The notes beneath the pieces were generated by a model. It searched no databases. It worked only from the letters and a program-made list of their open reading frames with translations, and was not told where the DNA came from. 43,005 nucleotides of DNA from Balneolia bacterium (GTDB taxonomy: Bacteria > Bacteroidota > Rhodothermia > Balneolales > Cyclonatronaceae): assembly GCA_003555145.1 (NCBI GenBank), contig PWID01000111.1, positions 1 to 43,005 on the forward strand. The letters run 5' to 3'. The translations under genes were made by a program, and so were the position numbers. Each line of letters starts with the position of its first letter. Within the stretch, counting starts at the first letter, position 1. Below are positions 25,239 through 33,448 of the stretch, piece after piece.

Positions 25239-26267
25239 ATCATTACCCAGAATTTTATCCCATAACAGACTAACAGAACTGCTTTCCCGCTGACGGTCGA
25301 TTTGAAGTTCTATTCTGTTAACCCTGAAGTCACCTTTTCCAGGTTCGAACTCCATATAATATGAAAAAGCGTAAGGTGTGTCATTTCCCGAAAACTCGGC
25401 TACTCTGCCAAAGCGAAGGTCATTAAACAGGTATCCGTAGGTCGTTTTCTCCACCTGATAAAATCCTTTGCTTACCCACTTTAGCCGCCTCACAGACTGT
25501 AAATCATTATATGGTTGTAACAAATCGTGGTTTCCGCGAATCAGTTCGAATTCAATATCGCTCGTGCCATCTGCGACAGAGTAATATCCTACCAGGTAAA
25601 AATCGGTGTCTTCAACCAGGGCAATTCCCCGCCATAGTAAATTATTGAGGAGTGTAGGCTTTATATCGAGTTTTGAAATTTCAGCACCAGTTTCGTTAAG
25701 CGCATTTCTGAACTGCTGATCTACGTGAATCTTGTTGAAAACTGTAAACATTAGATACAGACAAGAAATCAATATGGAGACGAAGGCAATCAGCTGTCGG
25801 TTTTGTGATGCGTTTGCTGATCGTAACAGAAACAAAAACCCAATGAGAAGCGGCATCGTAAAAATTGGATCGAGCACAGATATAGTGCTCAGGCTGATGG
25901 CTTCATTTGTGAACGGAAGAAATATCTGTGTACCATATGATGTGAAGCTATCCAGCAGGATATGGGTAAATTGAGAAAGGAAAACCAAAAATGTCCACTG
26001 TTTCCAGTTAATACTATCTTTCGAATGGATTTTGGAAATGATCCATCCATAAAGCGGGCTGCTCAGAAGAACGAAAAATATCGAATGTGTGATGCCGCGG
26101 TGGAATATAATCTTGTCGACATCATTCATGAAAATCCCAACGAAAACGTCGAGATCCGGAGCCGTAGCAGCAACTGCTCCCCAAAGCATAGCTTTTTTGC
26201 CGGCCTGTTTGCCAAGAGTAGCCTCTCCTATTGCCGCGCCCAGTAGTACGTGAGTAAGTGAATCCAT
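25224..26267 (-). CDS. YdjM/DUF457-family inner-membrane protein (predicted metal-dependent hydrolase)
   Basis: A 347-residue membrane protein. It opens with MDSLTHVLLGAAIGE, then TAPDLDVF and FHRGITHSIFF, whose His and Asp residues are the likely metal site of this family; FTHILLDSFTSYGTQIF carries another pair. Four to five transmembrane segments fill the first 190 residues and a soluble domain of about 150 residues follows. Related E. coli proteins are called LexA-regulated membrane-bound hydrolases, but the substrate is unknown. It is a single-gene unit divergent from yajQ, with 88 bases between the starts. Confidence 0.82.
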   Translation of the reverse strand: MDSLTHVLLGAAIGEATLGKQAGKKAMLWGAVAATAPDLDVFVGIFMNDVDKIIFHRGITHSIFFVLLSSPLYGWIISKIHSKDSINWKQWTFLVFLSQFTHILLDSFTSYGTQIFLPFTNEAISLSTISVLDPIFTMPLLIGFLFLLRSANASQNRQLIAFVSILISCLYLMFTVFNKIHVDQQFRNALNETGAEISKLDIKPTLLNNLLWRGIALVEDTDFYLVGYYSVADGTSDIEFELIRGNHDLLQPYNDLQSVRRLKWVSKGFYQVEKTTYGYLFNDLRFGRVAEFSGNDTPYAFSYYMEFEPGKGDFRVNRIELQIDRQRESSSVSLLWDKILGNDSVAE

Positions 26268-26355
26268 TCTCTCTTTAATCTAAATTTGACTATTTTAGGC
26301 GACTAGAATTAAACAATACCATTACCAACAGTAAACCCTAAACAAGCATTTCACC

Positions 26356-26847
26356 ATGGCTTCATTCGATGTTGTAAACGAAATTGACCTTCAGGAAGTA
26401 GACAACGCTATAAATAATACCCAGAAGGAAATCAGCACAAGGTATGATTTTCGGGACTCAAAAGCTGAGGTTGAATTTAACAGAAAAACCAAATCAATTA
26501 CGGTTAATTGCGAAGACAGCATGAAGCTGAAGGCGGTTAGGGAGATGCTTATTAGCAACTTTATTAAGCGTAAACTGGATCCTAAGAGCATTGAGTTTGA
26601 AGAGGCTGAGGGAACATCACACGGTGGTCTGAAGCAGATAGTAGTCCTTAAAGAAGGTATAGACCGCGATAACGCCAAGAAGATTGTTAAGAAAATAAAG
26701 GACAGTAAAATTAAGGTCCAGGGCGCGATACACGACGATAAAGTTCGCGTTACCGGCAAAAAGATTGACGATTTACAGGAAGTGATGTCTATGCTAAAAG
26801 GAGCTGATATCGACCTGCCGCTACAGTTTAACAACATGAAGAGCTGA
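26356..26847 (+). CDS. yajQ: YajQ-family nucleotide-binding protein
   Basis: Small cytoplasmic protein (163 residues) with two ferredoxin-like domains. The opening FDVVNEIDLQEVDNAINN, the TRYDFRDSKAEVE segment, and the end VRVTGKKIDDLQEVM and DLPLQFNNMK are diagnostic of YajQ. Some members bind cyclic di-GMP and modulate transcription factors; whether this one does cannot be read here. It ends 19 bases from the convergent patatin gene, with no clear terminator between them. Confidence 0.95.
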   Translation: MASFDVVNEIDLQEVDNAINNTQKEISTRYDFRDSKAEVEFNRKTKSITVNCEDSMKLKAVREMLISNFIKRKLDPKSIEFEEAEGTSHGGLKQIVVLKEGIDRDNAKKIVKKIKDSKIKVQGAIHDDKVRVTGKKIDDLQEVMSMLKGADIDLPLQFNNMKS

Positions 26848-26866
26848 TTTAAGCCGGTAGACTACA

Positions 26867-29098
26867 TCAGAACTGTACTCCAACTGAGTAAAAAATCATT
26901 ACCGGATTGCGCTGGCTTCCCATAATAGATAAACGGAAAGGCGCAATCCGGCTATCCCATCCTGCGCCAATGCTCCAGCCAATTCGAAGGGGAGTATTTT
27001 GGAAATCTATCTGATCAAGTGATTCGGTGCTCGCAACATTTCCCCTCATCGTGAAGTAATAGTCGGGAAATAATTCATATTGAAATCCGACCTGCGCGGC
27101 CCGAATGTTACTTGACCCAAGTTCGTAAAGTCGAAAGCCCACAAAATCGGGATAACCCCCAAGATGAAACTGACGGTGAAGAGGGAGATCGTTTGTAGCA
27201 TATCCTATTTTGCTCCCTGCCAGTAAGACAAATGGGTTACTTAACTGGAAATGACCGTTCCAGTTAAGGGTGGCTCGGAAATAGTTAATTGAAGTATCGA
27301 AAACATCTACTGATTGTGATGCTTCAATATCCAGCATATGGCCTCTTTGAGTGAAATTTAACCGATTTATATTATCATAGTTCATACGTGCAACTAGCTG
27401 GCTAATACTTGTTGAACCAAATGGAAAATCAAGTTCGCCAACGCGTGTAGTTATATCGAAAAACTCCTGGCGAACCCCCATCGAAAATTGAATTTGATTG
27501 TTTACGAATGGTACGGCCATACTTTCGAAGAAGAACGAATTTGTATTAAAGCTTGAAATGCGGTTTCCATCGGGGTTAAACGTATCGATCCGGTGAAGCG
27601 AGTAGTTAAGCCTGAAACTAAGGGCAAAGTTCGACTCGGTTGTGAGATAATTGAAGAATCGCCCGTCCACATAAGGTTCTTCCCCAAGCTTTGCATTAAG
27701 TCGGGTAACGGAATTGGGGTAAAGCAAATTCCGGAAGGTGGTGTTAAGCAGGATGGATGCTCTCCGGTAATTATCATAGTTAAAGCCAAAGCGAAATAAA
27801 TCCTGCTGTCTTTCAATCACTTCAACCTGAAGGATATATGCCCCCGTAAAATCTTCATCATCCAGCAGCTTGTAGGTAACGTTGTTATAAAACTGCAGCC
27901 CGTACACGTTTTCAATACCAAGGGTGATGTCTTCAAGTTTTACGTACGTACCCGGCTGAATCTGTAGTTTGGATTTAACCTGGTTTGCCGTGCCTTGTTT
28001 AATTCCTTCTACTTTAATATTTGAGATGTAGATCATCTCTTCATCTTCAGGAATAGCAGGGTAAATAGGAAGGGTACCTCTGGCTTCATTTAAGCGATCT
28101 GCCAGTGATTTTAGCTCGTCGTAGTATGTGCGTGCCAGTTCCTCGCCTTTGTCTATAATTTCACTCGTTTTATCGAAATCAAGAATATGGAAATCAAATA
28201 TATCATGATTTACCATCATAATGTCTGTAAGCTCCATGGATCGATGTATGTTGTCGTTCACCTGAAAGGAGATGGTCTGATCCATGATATCCAGAATGGT
28301 TGAAATCTTATCTCCCTTCATGAGGGGTGAGCTTACGTTCACCCCAATAACGATGTCTGCACCAAGCTCTCGCACCTCTTCAACCGGCAGGTTTCTTACT
28401 ACGCCACCATCAATTAATGTGCGCCCGTCCACAAGTTTGGGCATAAAAATGCTGGGTATTGAAATACTGGAACGGATGGCTTCAACCGGGAACCCTTCTG
28501 TAAAAACGACGGCTTCCCCGGTTTCGAGATCAGTGGCAATACAGGCAAAGGGAATTGGAAATTCCAGGAAATTCTGATAGCCCGGGTAGGGCCATGTAAG
28601 CTGGTTAAGCAGCATTTCTATTCGTTGTCCGGCAACCAGTCCGGAAGGCAGGGTGATTGAATTATCTATGATGGGCAAGGTAAGTAAATAGACATTATCC
28701 CAGCTTTTTTCCTCCATTGGAATATGCCTGCGTCTTATTTCATCTGAAAATAAGTCGTCCCAGTCTATATTCAGGGCCAGGTTTTCGATGAATTCGATAC
28801 TGTAGCCCATGGCGTATAAGCCTCCAACCAGGGCGCCCATGCTGGTTCCGGTTATGTAATCGATAGGCATACCAACTTCCTCCAGCACCTTAAGAACTCC
28901 AAGGTGTGCAAATCCTTTTGCACCACCACCGCTTAGCGAAAGCCCCAGCTTAGTGTCTGAAGTAATGTCCGGATAGTTCTGTTCAAGGCTATCAGCAGGA
29001 ATTATAGTAACCGCATAAGCTGTATTTGGAACAAGCAGAAACAGTACAACTACTAAAGGAAGAATTGCAGACAAAAAATTAAACGGCAGATGATTCAT
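26867..29098 (-). CDS. patatin-like phospholipase with POTRA and outer-membrane beta-barrel domains
   Basis: A 743-residue outer-membrane protein of the PlpD-like (type Vd) plan. It has a signal peptide (core FLSAILPLVVVLFLLV), a patatin domain with the oxyanion loop GGGAKG (57-62), nucleophile S86 in GTSMG and catalytic D230 in DGG, then a POTRA-like domain (about 355-430, ISNIKVEGIKQG) and an Omp85-type 16-strand barrel with alternating aromatic strands to the C-terminus, which ends in an aromatic-rich SVGVQF. Whether the lipase part is released or stays in the periplasm is unknown. It is downstream of purC (65-base gap), on the same strand. Confidence 0.92.
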   Translation of the reverse strand: MNHLPFNFLSAILPLVVVLFLLVPNTAYAVTIIPADSLEQNYPDITSDTKLGLSLSGGGAKGFAHLGVLKVLEEVGMPIDYITGTSMGALVGGLYAMGYSIEFIENLALNIDWDDLFSDEIRRRHIPMEEKSWDNVYLLTLPIIDNSITLPSGLVAGQRIEMLLNQLTWPYPGYQNFLEFPIPFACIATDLETGEAVVFTEGFPVEAIRSSISIPSIFMPKLVDGRTLIDGGVVRNLPVEEVRELGADIVIGVNVSSPLMKGDKISTILDIMDQTISFQVNDNIHRSMELTDIMMVNHDIFDFHILDFDKTSEIIDKGEELARTYYDELKSLADRLNEARGTLPIYPAIPEDEEMIYISNIKVEGIKQGTANQVKSKLQIQPGTYVKLEDITLGIENVYGLQFYNNVTYKLLDDEDFTGAYILQVEVIERQQDLFRFGFNYDNYRRASILLNTTFRNLLYPNSVTRLNAKLGEEPYVDGRFFNYLTTESNFALSFRLNYSLHRIDTFNPDGNRISSFNTNSFFFESMAVPFVNNQIQFSMGVRQEFFDITTRVGELDFPFGSTSISQLVARMNYDNINRLNFTQRGHMLDIEASQSVDVFDTSINYFRATLNWNGHFQLSNPFVLLAGSKIGYATNDLPLHRQFHLGGYPDFVGFRLYELGSSNIRAAQVGFQYELFPDYYFTMRGNVASTESLDQIDFQNTPLRIGWSIGAGWDSRIAPFRLSIMGSQRNPVMIFYSVGVQF

Positions 29099-29163
29099 GT
29101 CCTTTTGTATTAATGAATCCGGTAACTTTTAAATGAAGCTGTAGCTGTGCCGGTAGCTTTAGT

Positions 29164-30114
29164 CTACCTGTATTTTTTCAGAATTTCTGAAAGCGTATGA
29201 TCGAAGTCCGGTGTTATTACAGGAGTGAAATCTTCGCCTGTAAGCACTCGGAAAAGCTCGGCGTATTTTTGAAAAACCTCCATTCGGAATGCATCCGGCA
29301 GCGTGGGTAACGTCTGGCCTTGCTTTCCTGTAAAGTTATGCGCTTTTAGCCATTCTCTCACAAACTCTTTTGATAACTGGGCAGGTGGGGTTCCTTCTTT
29401 TGCAAATGTTTCAAAAGAATCTTTATAGAAGTAACGGGATGAATCCGGGGTGTGGACTTCATCTATAAGCATAAGTTCTCCATCAAGAAGACCAAATTCG
29501 TACTTGGTATCAGCCAGTATGAGTCCCTGCTTTGCGGCAACTTCAGTACCACGCTCGAACAGACGGAAAGCTGTATCGGAAACACTTTTCCAGAGCTGCT
29601 TGGATACAAGATTTTTATGCACTATCTCGGTCTGAGTAATATCCTCGTCGTGCCCGGCATCCGCTTTAGTGGTTGGCGTAAGAATAGGTTTCGGGAAGGC
29701 GTCGTACTCGAGCATGCCATCTGGCATGGATTCCCCGCAAATAACTCTTCGGCCTGCCGAATATTCCCGCCATGCATGGCCTGTAAGGTAACCGCGAACA
29801 ACAACCTCGACCGGCAGGGGATCACATTTGTGAGCAATTGTGATATTTGGGTGGGGGATATCTAATGTGTGAGTAGTTATGATATCCTTCACCTTTTCCA
29901 TAGAAAATGCTGCGATCCGGTTAAGAATCTGGCCCTTGCACGGAATAGCTTCACCCAAAATATGGTCGAAAGAAGAAATACGGTCTGTGGCTACAATGGC
30001 CAAAGTACGATCGTTTAGTTCGTATATGTCACGGACTTTACCCCGGCGTGGTTCCGGAAATCCATCTGCTGAAGTAAGGTTAATGCAAAATTGCAGCAGC
30101 TCTTTGTTATTCAA
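29164..30114 (-). CDS. purC: phosphoribosylaminoimidazole-succinocarboxamide (SAICAR) synthase
   Basis: Joins CAIR and aspartate in purine synthesis. The 316 residues match the longer form of PurC: RRGKVRDIYELND, VATDRISSFDHILGEAIPCKG, VEVVVRGYLTGHAWREY, PTTKADAGHDEDI, LADTKYEFG and DEVHTPDSSRYFY. It overlaps the end of the LacI-family regulator gene by four bases, so the two are co-expressed. No other purine gene is next to it. Confidence 0.97.
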   Translation of the reverse strand: MNNKELLQFCINLTSADGFPEPRRGKVRDIYELNDRTLAIVATDRISSFDHILGEAIPCKGQILNRIAAFSMEKVKDIITTHTLDIPHPNITIAHKCDPLPVEVVVRGYLTGHAWREYSAGRRVICGESMPDGMLEYDAFPKPILTPTTKADAGHDEDITQTEIVHKNLVSKQLWKSVSDTAFRLFERGTEVAAKQGLILADTKYEFGLLDGELMLIDEVHTPDSSRYFYKDSFETFAKEGTPPAQLSKEFVREWLKAHNFTGKQGQTLPTLPDAFRMEVFQKYAELFRVLTGEDFTPVITPDFDHTLSEILKKYR

Positions 30115-31124
30115 GATGGTCGTCGTGTAGATTTACGTTCTATGAGTTCTGGTTCTATAATCGTCTGTTTAATCTTGATGTTTTTATCCTTGTAGCGTTC
30201 AGACAGTCGCTGAATCGCACGGGTACCCACATCGTACATAGCCTGATCGATGGTAGTAAGATCCATGAATTTTGAGATCTTTATATTGTCATAGCCTACG
30301 ACACCAACATCTTCAGGCACTGACAGCCCTAACTCCCGCAGCGCATGAATTGCGCCTATGGCCTGTGCATCATTCGAACAAAAAAGAGCTTCAGGAATAG
30401 AGTTACGTTCTTTCAAAATCTTTACGGCTTCATAACCTGCTTCTTCACTAAAGCCGGCATGCTTTCTGGTGATACCGGTTACGAGCATGTCTTCGTTAAG
30501 CGAAATGCCGGACTCGGTAAGGGCGTCGCGAAAACCTTTTTCACGTTCATCTGAAACGCTGGATTTAGTATGCGAACGGATTAGCCCGATTTTTTTATAC
30601 CCCTTTTCGACAAGGTGTTTGCCTGCTTTGTAACCACCTTTATAGTTGTTCCAGTGGAAGAAATCGTAGGAAGGATGGTTAGAACCCACCAATATAACAG
30701 GGATATCATAATCGGTTAGCCGCTTATGAACAGGAGGGGTAATATCGATAGAAAAAATAACGAGCCCGTCCGGGATACCGCGGTCTACAAAGCGCTTAAA
30801 GTTTTCCTCGGGATCTTCGGAGCCGGTATTGTAAATAATGAAATCGAGATCGAGTTTACTTATTTCATCCTTAACACCTTTAAGTACCTCATTAAAAAAA
30901 GGTGTAGTGAATGTCGGTACGGCTACCGCAATAATCTGCGGCTGGCGTTTAGCCAGCATACGCGCATTAACCTGAGGATAAAAATCCAGCTTATCAATTG
31001 ATGCCTGAACCTTGGTTTTGGTTTCATCAGAAACATAAGGGGATTCGTTTAATACCCGTGATACAGTAGATATGGCAACTCCGGCCTCTTTTGCCACATC
31101 GTAGATTGTAATCTTTTTACCCAT
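30111..31124 (-). CDS. LacI-family transcriptional regulator
   Basis: DNA-binding regulator of 338 residues from ATG 31124. The N-terminus holds the LacI helix-turn-helix and hinge: TIYDVAKEAGVAISTVSRVL, SPYVSDETKTKV and FYPQVNARML. A periplasmic-binding-protein-like effector domain follows, ending in EPELIERKSTR. The upstream ATG at 31175 would add a tail that does not look like LacI. Because it precedes and overlaps purC, regulation by a purine or nucleotide (as for E. coli PurR) is a reasonable guess, but many LacI proteins sense sugars and the effector residues cannot be identified. It is divergent from crtB. Confidence 0.9.
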   Translation of the reverse strand: MGKKITIYDVAKEAGVAISTVSRVLNESPYVSDETKTKVQASIDKLDFYPQVNARMLAKRQPQIIAVAVPTFTTPFFNEVLKGVKDEISKLDLDFIIYNTGSEDPEENFKRFVDRGIPDGLVIFSIDITPPVHKRLTDYDIPVILVGSNHPSYDFFHWNNYKGGYKAGKHLVEKGYKKIGLIRSHTKSSVSDEREKGFRDALTESGISLNEDMLVTGITRKHAGFSEEAGYEAVKILKERNSIPEALFCSNDAQAIGAIHALRELGLSVPEDVGVVGYDNIKISKFMDLTTIDQAMYDVGTRAIQRLSERYKDKNIKIKQTIIEPELIERKSTRRPS

Positions 31125-31526
31125 TGAATTCAGCCATGCAATGTTGTTAGGAAAAATTATATGCGGTTGAAACAAAGATTTAAACTGTTATAAATACACA
31201 AATTAAATTTTGCTGTCGCAAGTGTCTTAATTTAAGCAATATGAATTTTAATTCAAGATGTTATTTGCGGCTTTGTGGAATAAGCTGTGCAAATAATTGC
31301 ACTCATAGGTTTAAGATATTTCATGATTTAGCTGTATTTTTACAGACATGGACTTGTATTTTCCTGTACGTGTGTTAAATTTATGATAATGCTTGTACCT
31401 TTGTTTAGCTCTCAATTCTCAATACGTACCGGAATACTTTTTCAAAAGTAGCTGTTCGCCAGTCAAATATGGAACTTTTAGCTACGTTTCCTCATTATAG
31501 GCAAAAACAGTTTACAGATCAGATCT
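31125..31526. other. 402-base divergent regulatory gap between lacI-purC and crtB
   Basis: AT-rich and without any open frame that looks coding. It contains several dyads: CTTAATTTAAG (31226-31236, perfect), TGAATTTTAATTCA (31242-31255, six-base arms) and a perfect eight-base inverted repeat TTATTTGC (31261-31268) / GCAAATAA (31289-31296). Any of them could be an operator for the LacI protein, though simple dyads are common in AT-rich DNA. Confidence 0.45.
31375..31403 (+). promoter_or_regulatory. probable promoter for crtB
   Basis: The box TACCTTTG at 31396-31403 matches TAnnTTTG exactly; the -33 element is TTA at 31375-31377 (one base off TTG) with an 18-base spacer. It would give a leader of roughly 120 bases before the crtB start. 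Confidence 0.4.
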
Positions 31527-32495
31527 ATGAATTACATACTCAAACTTCCATATCACCTTATTCGACCGGTTTATGAACGCTCCAGCTTTCATACATCTGT
31601 TATTGATGAAGTGGAAACCACAGGTCTGAGACATGCGTACAGCCATTGCAGACAGATTACCCGTGAGTACGCCAAAACATTCTACATGGCTACCCGCTTT
31701 TTACCCAATAAAAAGCAACGCTCTATATTTGCTGTATATGCACTTTGCCGGTTTATAGATGATTTGGTCGATGAAGCTGAAGATCTCGTAGCCCAAAAGC
31801 AGCTTACCAATGCTCAAATAGTTGAAATGCTCGATGAGTGGAAGGTTCAGCTGAGAAAGACATACGAAGGTGAAACGTTTGATCATCCCATTTTACTCGC
31901 CCTTTCTGATGTTCTTAAAGAATATCATATTCCAATAGATTTACCTTATGAACTAATGGAAGGGGTGTGCATGGACCTCACTAAAACCCGCTATAATAAT
32001 TTTGACGAACTCTACACTTACAGTTACAAGGTAGCTTCAGTAGTAGGCCTTATGGTGAGTGAAATTTTTGGATACTCCGATAAAAAAGCCCTTAAACATG
32101 CCGAAAGTTTAGGCATTGCTATGCAGCTTACGAATATCCTCCGCGATGTTGGTGAAGACCTCAATCGAGGTCGGATTTATCTGCCGCAGGATGAGCTTGA
32201 GAGGTTTGGCATTACTGAACAAGATTTGTTTGACCATAAATTAAACCAGAATTTTGTCGATTTTATGGAGTTCCAAATCCAGCGTGCCGAAAAGTATTAT
32301 GAGCACGCAGACGAAGGTATTCCTATGCTATCACGTGATAGCCATTATCCCGTTGCAATGGCACGTTTAAACTACAGTAAAATCCTGCAGCGTATTCGCG
32401 ATAACAACTACCAGGTTTTTACGCAGAGAGCTTTTCTTACCACTACAGAAAAATTGTCTATCCTACCTCGTGTTTGGTGGAAAAACCGCCAGTAA
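31527..32495 (+). CDS. crtB: phytoene/squalene synthase family protein
   Basis: Head-to-head prenyl transferase of 322 residues, probably making phytoene from geranylgeranyl diphosphate for carotenoids. Both aspartate-rich motifs are present: RFIDDLVDEAED and NILRDVGEDLNRGRIYLPQ; FYMATRFLPNKKQR and YALCRF are also typical. No desaturase or cyclase gene is adjacent, so a squalene or hopanoid role cannot be excluded. The protein ends in WWKNRQ, almost the same tail as the nearby AccC. A promoter box lies upstream in the divergent gap. Confidence 0.9.
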   Translation: MNYILKLPYHLIRPVYERSSFHTSVIDEVETTGLRHAYSHCRQITREYAKTFYMATRFLPNKKQRSIFAVYALCRFIDDLVDEAEDLVAQKQLTNAQIVEMLDEWKVQLRKTYEGETFDHPILLALSDVLKEYHIPIDLPYELMEGVCMDLTKTRYNNFDELYTYSYKVASVVGLMVSEIFGYSDKKALKHAESLGIAMQLTNILRDVGEDLNRGRIYLPQDELERFGITEQDLFDHKLNQNFVDFMEFQIQRAEKYYEHADEGIPMLSRDSHYPVAMARLNYSKILQRIRDNNYQVFTQRAFLTTTEKLSILPRVWWKNRQ

Positions 32496-32633
32496 CAGCA
32501 GCTAAATAGTATTTTGCATTTTTTGCATTAAAAATGCTTCTTAGTTGTATTAGCAAAGAATTTGTGCGTATGTTTAAAGACCATATGTGCACACCCATAT
32601 TTGATATTAAATTAGATTCTCAGAGGTACGGCA

Positions 32634-33341
32634 ATGAAAGTCAGCGTAAAAGAATGGAATAGTCCCAGCCTTGGAAAAAAAGTAAAGGTACACGTTTACG
32701 GCACCTCAGGTACCCCGTTACTTTTCTTTAATTCTGTTTGCGATGAAACAGGCGCAGACAAAGAGTTTCTTAAAGCTCTGGAATACCAAATCACAAATGG
32801 GCTTAACCTTGTTTATACCATACAAAAGCCAGACTATAAAACCATCTTCGATAAATCGGTGAGCGCCAAAAGCCGTCTGATACATTACCTTCATATAGAA
32901 GGATTTGTGATTGACGAACTTATTCCCAAAATAAAAAAAGAAAGTTCTAACGATTTTGTAATGATAGCCGGAATCGGAGACGGAGCCTACCTTGCCTCTA
33001 ATATGATGCTAAGACACCCGTCCCATTTCAATAAATGTATTTCAATTTGCGGGGTTTATGATATGAGACCCGACTTTGATGGCTCTGTTCTGGAAGACTT
33101 TTATTACAACAACCCTGTTGAGTACTTGCCAAATCTCACCGACGAATATTATCTGAATGAGATCAGAAATACGGATATGCGTCTGATATCGCATAACGAT
33201 GACGAAAACTTTGGCCAAACCGAATTGTTGTCGAAGTATTTATACAACAAAGATATCTCTCACATTCTGGATGTCTGGGGAAATGAAGAACCCATTGGTC
33301 AAAGCACATTTCAAAAAATGTTTGCCAAGCATATTCCATAG
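32634..33341 (+). CDS. alpha/beta-hydrolase (esterase family) protein lacking catalytic Ser and His; probable pseudo-esterase
   Basis: A 235-residue protein that resembles putative esterases of the form W-x-S-P-x-L-G-K-x-V-K-V-x-V-Y-G: it opens EWNSPSLGKKVKVHVYG and has ASNMMLRHPSHFNKCISICGVYD after the nucleophile elbow. The elbow reads GIGDG (113-117), where active relatives have GxSxG, so the serine is replaced by glycine. Near the C-terminus, where relatives have HDWPYW, it reads WGNEEPIG, so the histidine is also gone. There is no signal peptide. It lies between crtB and accC with gaps of 138 and 107 bases. A binding or regulatory role is inferred only. Confidence 0.72.
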   Translation: MKVSVKEWNSPSLGKKVKVHVYGTSGTPLLFFNSVCDETGADKEFLKALEYQITNGLNLVYTIQKPDYKTIFDKSVSAKSRLIHYLHIEGFVIDELIPKIKKESSNDFVMIAGIGDGAYLASNMMLRHPSHFNKCISICGVYDMRPDFDGSVLEDFYYNNPVEYLPNLTDEYYLNEIRNTDMRLISHNDDENFGQTELLSKYLYNKDISHILDVWGNEEPIGQSTFQKMFAKHIP

Positions 33342-33371
33342 CCTTCTGTTCCTGTTTTTTCCCGAGAATTC

Positions 33372-33409
33372 GGTATTATACCAGCAATAATACAGGCGTA
33401 AATTTACGC
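33372..33409. promoter_or_regulatory. two palindromes in the accC leader, possible operator
   Basis: GGTATTATACC (33372-33382, five-base arms around one T) and GCGTAAATTTACGC (33396-33409, a perfect 14-base palindrome) lie 24 bases apart, start to start, and 40 bases before accC. The second contains TAAATTTA, one base off a -7 box, with TTA 20 bases upstream, so a repressor bound here could block transcription. Confidence 0.4.
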
Positions 33410-33448
33410 GTGAATTAATCGATGAACTAAAGGTGAAAAACACATTTT

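Noticed and set aside
32516-32537. Hairpin GCATTTTT / AAAAATGC after crtB, considered as a terminator
   Set aside because: The stem is almost all A-T and no T-tract follows it; it may be a weak structure only.
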